From an uncultured Collinsella sp. (lineage in GTDB: Bacteria; Actinomycetota; Coriobacteriia; Coriobacteriales; Coriobacteriaceae): a DNA stretch of 64,000 bases. Numbering within the stretch: position 1 is the first letter of the stretch; each line of letters opens with the position of its first letter. Of this stretch, positions 8,527 to 14,990 are shown in pieces. The notes beneath the pieces were generated by a model, which did no database searches, had not been told where the DNA came from, and saw nothing but the letters and a program-made list of their open reading frames with translations. Location of the stretch: contig CASEEV010000077.1 in assembly GCA_949287065.1 (NCBI GenBank), forward strand, positions 1 to 64,000, read 5' to 3'. The translations under genes were made by a program, and so were the position numbers.

Positions 8527-9639
8527 TTACGCTTCGTCTAGAACGCGAGGGGCGGCTCCGTCTTGAAGCAGTGCGTCGAGCAGAACGAAGGCGCAGACCG
8601 CCTCGGCAACGGGCACGGCGCGCGGAACGATGCACGGGTCGTGACGCCCGCGCACGGCGAGTTCAGCGTTGCTGCCGCAGGTAAGGTCAACGCTGTGCTG
8701 GGGGCGCGCTATGGACGGCGTCGGCTTGACCGCCATGCGCCAGACGATCGGCGCCCCCGTGGTCATGCCACCCGAGCAGCCTCCGGCGTTGTTGGCAAGC
8801 GGTGCGACGCGGTCGCCGCGCATGCCGTACGGATCGTTGTTCTCGGAGCCCTTGAGGTCGGCCGAGGCGAACCCCGCTCCAAACTCGACGCCTTTGACGG
8901 CGGGGATGCCGAATGCCATCTGGGCGATGCGGTTCTCGATGCCGCCGAACATGGGCTCGCCGATTCCTGTGGGAATGGCGCCGTATGCCGCGCACTCCAC
9001 AATGCCCCCGACCGAGTCGCCCGCAGACCGGGCGGCGAGGATGCTTTCCTGCATGCCGTCCGCGGCGTGCTCGTCGATGCAAGGGAGCGCGTTCGTGAGA
9101 ATGGCTCGCTCCTGCTCTTCCCGGTACGCCATGGGATCGAGCGGAGCATCGTCAACGCCGGCCATGCGCTGCGCGTGCGCGACAACGCGGATGCCGAGTC
9201 TCTCGAGGATCTGCTTGGCGATGCCGCCTGCGATGCAGATCGGGGCCGTGAGCCTGCCGGAAAACTGGCCGCCGCCGGCGATATCGTTGTGCCCGCCGTA
9301 GCGGACGTAGGCAGGAAAGTCGGCGTGTCCCGGGCGGGGGACTCTCCGCAGCTCGTCGTAGTCGTGGCTGCGGGTGTTGGTGTTGCGGATGATCGCGGTG
9401 AGCGGTGCGCCGCAGGTGACCCCGTCGGCGATACCGCAGAGAACCTCGGGCTTGTCGGCCTCTTTGCGCTTCGTGGCCGTGGGGCTTTTGCCCGGAGCGC
9501 GACGGTCGAGAAAGCGCTGAAGCTGCTCCTCGTCGATTGCGTACCCTGCAGGAAGGCCTTCGATGGTGCAGCCGATGGCGGGTGCGTGGCTCTGGCCGAA
9601 CACGGCAAGCGTCAGCGCGTTGCCAAATAGATTAGCCAT
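8527..9639 (-). CDS. aroC: Chorismate synthase
   Basis: Removes phosphate from EPSP to form chorismate, using reduced FMN. At 370 residues it is normal in length. It begins MANLFGN and shows the signatures GQSHAPAIGCTIEGLPAG, RPGHADF, GGGQFSGR and, near the end, SVDL with a polar C-terminus. The ATG at 9639 has GAAGGA upstream. The reading frame stays open far upstream, but that part is antiparallel to nothing conserved and overlaps aroA in another frame. It sits between aroA and pheA in one operon. Confidence 0.97.
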   Translation of the reverse strand: MANLFGNALTLAVFGQSHAPAIGCTIEGLPAGYAIDEEQLQRFLDRRAPGKSPTATKRKEADKPEVLCGIADGVTCGAPLTAIIRNTNTRSHDYDELRRVPRPGHADFPAYVRYGGHNDIAGGGQFSGRLTAPICIAGGIAKQILERLGIRVVAHAQRMAGVDDAPLDPMAYREEQERAILTNALPCIDEHAADGMQESILAARSAGDSVGGIVECAAYGAIPTGIGEPMFGGIENRIAQMAFGIPAVKGVEFGAGFASADLKGSENNDPYGMRGDRVAPLANNAGGCSGGMTTGAPIVWRMAVKPTPSIARPQHSVDLTCGSNAELAVRGRHDPCIVPRAVPVAEAVCAFVLLDALLQDGAAPRVLDEA

Positions 9640-9665
9640 ATGCGTGTCCTTCTCGTCTCTGGGCG

Positions 9666-11000
9666 CTACGCGTTGCGCCCGCCGTCTTCGAGAACTACCG
9701 ACCCGCCCAAGGCGCGGTAGTCGTCGAAGAACTGAGGGTAGGACTTGGCCACGCACTCGGCTCCCGCGATCTCGACGGTGCCTTCGCAGCGCGTTGCGGC
9801 TATGGCGGCCATCATGGCGATGCGGTGGTCGTTGTGAGCGTAGACGCGCCCGCCCGCGAGTCGCTGGGTGCCCGTAATGATCAGGCTGTCGCCGTCGATG
9901 CGAACCTTCGCGCCGAGTGCGTTGAGCGCTTTGCTCGTGGTGACGAGTCGGTCGGACTCTTTCATGCGCAGGCGCCCGCAATCGGTGATGTGCGTGGTGC
10001 CCTCGGCCACGACTGCCACGCATGCGAGGATCGGAACGAGGTCGGGGGTGTTGGCGGCCGTGAAGCCGTAGGCGCGAAGCGTGCCCGGCTGCACGGCGGC
10101 AGCGCTGCTGCCGCGGCGTGCGTGCGCGCCGAAGCGCAGCAGCGAGCCGAGGACCGCGCGGTCGCCTTGGGGCGAGTTGGGGTCGAGTCCCGTTACCTGG
10201 ATGGTGTCGTCGCCCATGGCAGCGGCGCAGAGCCAGAATGCGGCGTTGGACCAGTCGCCCTCTACGGTTACCTCGCCCGGGCTCGTGTACGGCTCGCCGG
10301 TCACGGTGTACACGGTGCGCTCGGGATTTCCGCCGCGCGCGCCAAAGCGCTCGCAGCTCACCTCGACGCCGAAGATCCTCATGGCGTTGATCGTGAGGTC
10401 GATATAGGGTTTGCTCTCGATGCGGCCCGTGACGACGATTTCCGAGGGACGCCCGAGAAGCGGAGCAGCCAGAAGAAGGCCGCTGATGAACTGGGAGCTT
10501 ACGTTGCCGGGAAGCTGGAATCGACCGGCGCGGAGCCTTCCGGCGCATGAGAGCGGAAAACGCCCCTGGGGCGAAAGGTTGCAGCCGCCGACGAACAGCT
10601 CGTCGTAGAGTGGGCCGATGGGACGCTCCGCCAGGCGCTGCGAACCGATGAACTCCGCCTCGGCGCCAAGCGCTCCCGCTACAGGGAGCATAAAGCGCAG
10701 CGTGGACCCGGACTCTCGGCAGTCGAGGGTCGCGTTGCGCTGCGGCATCAGCACGTTGTCGGAGGCGGACGAACCCGGAATGGGCGTGACGGCAAAGCCG
10801 TCGAGCGAGCGGATGATGCGAGCGCCGAGCGCCTCGAGGCACGAAACCGTGGCCTCGATGTCGTCGCACGTGGTGTTGCAGCGCACGAGCGTGGGGCCTG
10901 CGCAAAGGGCCGCGCAGATGACGAGGCGGTGCGCCATCGATTTGGAGGCGATGGCGGGTACGGTGCCGGCTAGGCGCGACGGTTTGATACGGGCGAGCAT
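9666..11000 (-). CDS. aroA: EPSP synthase (3-phosphoshikimate 1-carboxyvinyltransferase)
   Basis: Joins PEP and shikimate-3-phosphate. The 444 residues carry SKSMAHR near residue 20 (phosphate and shikimate binding), the DCRESGSTLRF segment, MKESDRL and HNDHRIAMM, all diagnostic for the family. The ATG at 11000 has GAAAGG seven bases upstream. It lies 26 bases before aroC and 62 after aroB in the same direction. Confidence 0.97.
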   Translation of the reverse strand: MLARIKPSRLAGTVPAIASKSMAHRLVICAALCAGPTLVRCNTTCDDIEATVSCLEALGARIIRSLDGFAVTPIPGSSASDNVLMPQRNATLDCRESGSTLRFMLPVAGALGAEAEFIGSQRLAERPIGPLYDELFVGGCNLSPQGRFPLSCAGRLRAGRFQLPGNVSSQFISGLLLAAPLLGRPSEIVVTGRIESKPYIDLTINAMRIFGVEVSCERFGARGGNPERTVYTVTGEPYTSPGEVTVEGDWSNAAFWLCAAAMGDDTIQVTGLDPNSPQGDRAVLGSLLRFGAHARRGSSAAAVQPGTLRAYGFTAANTPDLVPILACVAVVAEGTTHITDCGRLRMKESDRLVTTSKALNALGAKVRIDGDSLIITGTQRLAGGRVYAHNDHRIAMMAAIAATRCEGTVEIAGAECVAKSYPQFFDDYRALGGSVVLEDGGRNA

Positions 11001-11062
11001 CGGGGTACCTTTCGTGTTGTGGCGTACAGGGCGTTTGGGGTCGACGGGGCAAAAGCAGGCGG

Positions 11063-12145
11063 CTAAGAGGCAAGGCCCTCTTCGATGAGGGTTCGGAACG
11101 CTTCGAGGGGCACGTTCTCAATGGAGCATGCGCCGATGCGTCGCGGAATGACGAGGTCGATGGAGTCACCGCGGCGCTTCTTGTCGTGTAGCGCACTTGC
11201 GAAGAGCTCGTCGGCGGAGTAGGGGCTTGTCGTCATGAGGCCGCAGGCTTTGAGAAGTTCGGTCAGGCGGTCGAGAACGCCGGGGTCGCATGCCCCCTCG
11301 GCAACAGCGGCGCGCGTGATGGCGCACATGCCGGCCGCGACGCAATTGCCGTGCCCGATGGTGAACGCCGCGCATGCCTCGATGGCATGGCCGATGCTGT
11401 GCCCGAAGTTCAGGAGCTTGCGCACGCTGCCCTCGCGCTCGTCTTGAGCCACGACGTCGCGTTTGATCTCGATGTTTCGCGCGACGATCGCCTCGACGCG
11501 CGCGAGGTCGGTCATGAGCAGCTGGAGGGTGGGCGGGGTCTGTTCGAGCGCCGCAAAGAGCTCGGGATCGGTGATAACGCCGTGCTTTACGATCTCTCCG
11601 CAACCGTCGGCGAACTGCTCGGACGTAAGCGTGCCCAAACAGCCGATGTCGGCGACAACCACGCGCGGCTGCCAGAAGGCGCCAGCGAGGTTCTTGCCCG
11701 CCTCGAGGTCGATGGCGGTTTTGCCGCCGACGGAGGAGTCGACCATCGCAAGGAGGCTCGTGGGCATCTGGGCGAGCTTGACGCCGCGCATGTAAAGGGC
11801 AGCCGCCAGGCCACCGAGGTCGCCGGTTACGCCTCCGCCCAGGGCAACGACGACGTCGTTGCGATCGAGCTCGTGCTCAGCGAGAAACTCGAGCGCCGCA
11901 AGGAGGGTGTCGGCGCGCTTGTGCTCTTCTCCGGCCTCGAACGTAAAGACGGATACCGCGTAGCCCGCCTCCTCGAGACTTGCGGAGACGATATCGGCGT
12001 AGAGAGGGCCCACGTTGGAGTCGGTGATGATCGCGGCCTGCGTGCCTCCGCACGCGGTTGAGATGATACCGCCCGAGGCTTCGAGGAGGCGGGTGCCGAT
12101 ATGTACGCGATACGGCGTGCTCGCGGGAACGTCGATGATGTGCAT
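11063..12145 (-). CDS. aroB: 3-dehydroquinate synthase
   Basis: NAD- and metal-dependent cyclisation of DAHP to 3-dehydroquinate, step 2 of the pathway. The 360 residues contain GGGVTGDLGG (NAD binding), the PTSLLAMVDSSVGGKTAID block and NFGHSIGHAIE, with the metal-binding histidine region. The ATG at 12145 is preceded by GAAAGG. It starts 3 bases after the tyrA stop, indicating tight co-transcription. Confidence 0.97.
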   Translation of the reverse strand: MHIIDVPASTPYRVHIGTRLLEASGGIISTACGGTQAAIITDSNVGPLYADIVSASLEEAGYAVSVFTFEAGEEHKRADTLLAALEFLAEHELDRNDVVVALGGGVTGDLGGLAAALYMRGVKLAQMPTSLLAMVDSSVGGKTAIDLEAGKNLAGAFWQPRVVVADIGCLGTLTSEQFADGCGEIVKHGVITDPELFAALEQTPPTLQLLMTDLARVEAIVARNIEIKRDVVAQDEREGSVRKLLNFGHSIGHAIEACAAFTIGHGNCVAAGMCAITRAAVAEGACDPGVLDRLTELLKACGLMTTSPYSADELFASALHDKKRRGDSIDLVIPRRIGACSIENVPLEAFRTLIEEGLAS

Positions 12146-12148
12146 GGT

Positions 12149-13072
12149 CTACCTTTCGCCTTGGGAGTGAGCCTGTTCGTCGTCGAGGGCCCTTTTGATG
12201 CGGTCGCCGTCGGCGAGCAGCATGCGCAGGGCGTCTTCGTCGCGTGCTTCGAGTGCGGCGCGGTACGCGTTGAGCGCGTCAACCAAACAGCCGATCTCGC
12301 TCGCGAGGTTCTCGGCGTTGTCGCACATGAGCTCGGACCACATGCGCGCGTTGAGATGCGCCACGCGGGTGAGGTCGCGGTAGCTTCCCGCCGAAAACCC
12401 GTGATGGAGCTGGGCCGTCGGGCTCTTGACGTAGGCGTTTGAGACCACGTGCGCGAGCTGGCTCGTAAACGCGATGACCTTGTCGTGCGCTTGGGGCGTG
12501 GTCACGCTGAACGATCCGAAGCCGGCGGGTTCGAGCAGCGTGTGGGCGCGATCAAGTAGCTTGAGACGGTCGAGGTCGTCGAGGGGCGGCGGCACGAGGA
12601 CGCAGGGCGCTCCCGCAAAGAGGTCGGCGCGCGCATGGGCGAAGCCGGAGAACTGCGTGCCCGCCATAGGGTGGGTGCCGCAGAACGAGAATCCGTGTTT
12701 CTCGGCAAGGGTGAAGGCCTCGTCGCAAACGTGCTGCTTGACACCCGCGGCGTCGATGACGAGGGGACCTGCGCTGCCGAGCTCACCGAGCAGGGGTGCG
12801 TGCTCTTGCAGCCAGCAGACGCAGGCCTTAGGGTATGCCGCGAGGACCACGAGGTCGAGGAAGGGGAGTACTTCCTCGGTGAGGTTGCCATCGATGGTTT
12901 CGATGCGGGCGATGTCCATGGCGTCCGCATCGGTGTCGTACGCGTAGACCTTCCAGCCCGCGGCGCGGTACGCTTTGGCAAAGCTGCCGCCGATGAGGCC
13001 GAGGCCTACGATGCCGACGGATTTGGGCGCAGGGTCCGTATGCGAAACTGAAACAGATGGTTGGCGGTTCAT
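12149..13072 (-). CDS. tyrA: Prephenate dehydrogenase
   Basis: Oxidatively decarboxylates prephenate to 4-hydroxyphenylpyruvate for tyrosine. The 307 residues open with an NAD(P)-binding GIVGLGLIGGS (about residues 20-30), then CGTHPMAGTQFSG, a prephenate-binding region with a conserved His, and a helical C-terminal dimer domain. There is no fused chorismate mutase, so prephenate must come from the PheA mutase domain. The ATG at 13072 with GAGGA upstream was chosen over an open stretch upstream that lacks family similarity. Confidence 0.94.
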   Translation of the reverse strand: MNRQPSVSVSHTDPAPKSVGIVGLGLIGGSFAKAYRAAGWKVYAYDTDADAMDIARIETIDGNLTEEVLPFLDLVVLAAYPKACVCWLQEHAPLLGELGSAGPLVIDAAGVKQHVCDEAFTLAEKHGFSFCGTHPMAGTQFSGFAHARADLFAGAPCVLVPPPLDDLDRLKLLDRAHTLLEPAGFGSFSVTTPQAHDKVIAFTSQLAHVVSNAYVKSPTAQLHHGFSAGSYRDLTRVAHLNARMWSELMCDNAENLASEIGCLVDALNAYRAALEARDEDALRMLLADGDRIKRALDDEQAHSQGER

Positions 13073-13124
13073 GATTGTCCTCGCGTGACGGGTGGGGTTG
13101 CCGCTTGCTTGGCGGGCCGGGCTG

Positions 13125-14147
13125 CTACTCGAGGCCTTCGCCGGTAACGGCGTCGCGCACGAGCGCGATGCGGGCCATGGTGTCGGCGAACATCGCGGGC
13201 GTGAGGGCCTGCGCGCCGTCGGACCAGGCGTGGGCCGGGTCGTTGTGCACCTCGATCTCGAGGCCGTCGGCGCCGGCGGCGGTGGCGGCGAGCGCCATGG
13301 ACTCGACGTAGCGCGTGTAGCCGGTTGCGTGGCTCGGATCGGCGACAACGGGAAGATGCGTGAGGTAGTGAAGGACCGGCACGGCGTTGAGGTCGAAGGT
13401 GTTGCGCGTCCTCGACTCAAAGGTGCGGATGCCGCGCTCGCAGAGGATGACGTTGTTGTTGCCTTCGCTCATGATGTACTCGGCGCTCATGAGAAGCTCG
13501 TCGATAGTACCGGCGATGCCGCGCTTGAGCAGCACGGGGGTCTGGGTCTTGCCGACCTCTTTGAGCAGGTTGAAGTTCTGCGCGTTGCGCGCGCCGATCT
13601 GCATCACGTCGATGCCCTTGTCGACGAAGAGCGCCACGTCGCGCGGGTCCATGACCTCGGTGACGATGGGCATCTTGAGCTCTTCGCGGGCCTGCAGGAG
13701 AAGGTCGAGGCCGCGCTCGCCCATGCCCTGGTAGGCGTAAGGGGAGGTGCGCGGCTTGTACGCGCCTCCGCGCAGCATCGTGGCGCCCGCCGCGTGCACG
13801 GCGCGGGCGATCTCGATGAGGTTCTCGCCCTCCACGGAGCAGGGGCCTGCGATGACCTGGAAGTTGCCGCCGCCGATCTTCACGCCGAAGCCGCAGTCGA
13901 CCACGGTGTCCTCGGGGTGGAACTTGCGGTTGGCCTTCTTAAACGGTTCGGAGACGCGCTGCACGCGCTCCACGATGTCCATCGACTCGAGGAGAAAGGG
14001 GTCGATCTTGGTGGTATCGCCCACGAGGCCGATGATGGTCTCATTCTCGCCGTGGCTGACGTGGGCCTCGAGACCCTTCTTCTCAATCCAGGAAACGAGC
14101 TGGCCAACAGCTCCATCGGGCGCGTCTTTGCGCAGAATAGCGATCAT
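13125..14147 (-). CDS. aroF: DAHP synthase, type I-beta with N-terminal regulatory domain
   Basis: Condenses PEP with erythrose-4-phosphate, the entry step of the shikimate pathway. Of 340 residues, the first ~70 look like the ferredoxin-like domain found in Thermotoga-type enzymes, where it binds an aromatic amino acid inhibitor. The barrel follows, with AGPCSVE (metal Cys), GGAYKPRTSPY, QIGARN, and ADPSHATG near the end (metal His). The ATG at 14147 has AAGGAT upstream. It is the first gene of the cluster, so feedback on this enzyme would gate the whole operon's pathway. Confidence 0.96.
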   Translation of the reverse strand: MIAILRKDAPDGAVGQLVSWIEKKGLEAHVSHGENETIIGLVGDTTKIDPFLLESMDIVERVQRVSEPFKKANRKFHPEDTVVDCGFGVKIGGGNFQVIAGPCSVEGENLIEIARAVHAAGATMLRGGAYKPRTSPYAYQGMGERGLDLLLQAREELKMPIVTEVMDPRDVALFVDKGIDVMQIGARNAQNFNLLKEVGKTQTPVLLKRGIAGTIDELLMSAEYIMSEGNNNVILCERGIRTFESRTRNTFDLNAVPVLHYLTHLPVVADPSHATGYTRYVESMALAATAAGADGLEIEVHNDPAHAWSDGAQALTPAMFADTMARIALVRDAVTGEGLE

Positions 14148-14171
14148 GCTAGATCCTTACCTAGAACGTAC

Positions 14172-14201
14172 GTAATAGATAAGTCTATCTCAGCGCGTCA
14201 G
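14172..14201 (-). promoter_or_regulatory. Weak candidate promoter of the aro operon
   Basis: On the minus strand CTGACG (14196-14201) and TATTAC (14172-14177) are 18 bases apart, just upstream of the DAHP synthase gene. A 5-bp inverted repeat AGATA/TATCT sits between them and could be an operator. Each hexamer matches consensus at four positions only. Confidence 0.3.
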
Positions 14202-14235
14202 CCGGTGTCTCCCTAGGCGCACCTTCAGGCGTGAT

Positions 14236-14628
14236 TTAACACAATGCGCGATGGGCTGAAGACGATCTAGTGCACGCCATTAAGCAATACGGCAAGTCGC
14301 GCAATCGGGCCGACGATCCGGTATTTTCGTTTACGGAAACCTGTGAGGGGTCTGATGCGATCTGGTCGAGGAGCTCGCTGCTGCAGCGCACGTAGCGCGC
14401 AAGCGTATCGATAGAGTATCCGAACATGCGGGGATCCCGGAGGCATTCAAGGGAGGCTCTAAGCCATTCGTCTGTTGACGTGTCGGACTGAACGGCCGAC
14501 GAAATCATCGTGCGCGCCATCTTCTCGTCGAACTCGGACGGTCTGCCTCCTGCACGGGTGCACAGCCAACTCATGGCCCGATTGCTTGCAAGAAGGTCTC
14601 TGAGATCAGTGTCGTATTGCTTCTCCAT
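14236..14628 (-). CDS. Hypothetical protein, unrecognised
   Basis: I do not recognise this 130-residue product. It starts at ATG 14628 with AGGA eight bases upstream; another ATG nine bases further upstream has no usable SD. It is mostly polar and helix-forming, with no membrane segment or known motif, and its last ~25 residues are Ser/Cys-rich. It uses AGA codons and mixed third positions, unlike neighbouring genes, so it may be acquired DNA or not a real gene. It lies between the aro operon and tRNA-Arg, beside a T-arm-like fragment. Confidence 0.45.
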   Translation of the reverse strand: MEKQYDTDLRDLLASNRAMSWLCTRAGGRPSEFDEKMARTMISSAVQSDTSTDEWLRASLECLRDPRMFGYSIDTLARYVRCSSELLDQIASDPSQVSVNENTGSSARLRDLPYCLMACTRSSSAHRALC

Positions 14629-14662
14629 AAAGATCATCCTGCCTACTTATATCGGACCTTTA

Positions 14663-14680
14663 GCAAGGTTCGAACCCTGC
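14663..14680. other. tRNA T-arm-like fragment
   Basis: The 18-base GCAAGGTTCGAACCCTGC reads like a tRNA T-arm in either direction, but the stem-loop geometry is one base off and no acceptor or anticodon arm fits around it. It lies about 55 bases beyond tRNA-Arg and may be a decayed tRNA end or chance. Confidence 0.3.
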
Positions 14681-14685
14681 ATTTC

Positions 14686-14723
14686 AAGGCAACGGGCCCG
14701 CACCTGTTTGAGATGCGGGCCCG
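14686..14723 (-). terminator. Terminator-like hairpin after tRNA-Arg
   Basis: A 10-bp perfect stem, CGGGCCCGCA with TGCGGGCCCG, lies just downstream of the tRNA-Arg 3' end. It is followed by TTGCCTTG, only a weak T-tract. Confidence 0.65.
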
Positions 14724-14733
14724 CGTAGGTCCC

Positions 14734-14810
14734 TGGTGCCCCGTAAAGGGTTCGAACCTTCGGCCTTCTGCTCCGGAGGCAGACGCTCTGATCCACTGAG
14801 CTAACGGGGC
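14734..14810 (-). tRNA. tRNA-Arg (anticodon CCG)
   Basis: A full cloverleaf folds on the minus strand: acceptor GCCCCGT with ACGGGGC, D-stem GCTC/GAGC, anticodon stem TCTGC/GCAGA around loop CTCCGGA (anticodon CCG), and a T-arm around TTCGAAC with one G-U pair. The discriminator is A and the CCA end is encoded. It reads CGG codons. Confidence 0.96.
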
Positions 14811-14822
14811 TTTGCGTGTTGC

Positions 14823-14851
14823 ATTGTAGCCCAATGGGGTGCGTTGCTCAA
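14823..14851 (-). promoter_or_regulatory. Promoter of tRNA-Arg
   Basis: On the minus strand the -35 TTGAGC (14846-14851) and -10 TACAAT (14823-14828) are exactly 17 bases apart. The -10 ends 12 bases before the tRNA 5' end. Confidence 0.8.
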
Positions 14852-14990
14852 GATCGGATGGGACGTGGTCTTAAGAATCGCTTGTTGTGACGAGCGGCGC
14901 CGCCTTCTCGTGTTTGGGGTGCGGTGTTTGCGGATATAGTGTGACGTGTGACATGTACCGCAAGCCGCCAACGGTCTTTCCGGGGTTTCT

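Noticed and set aside
9640-11196. N-terminal extension of the aroC frame
   Set aside because: It overlaps aroA in another frame and is Arg/His-rich; the chorismate synthase fold starts at the ATG at 9639 with a good SD.
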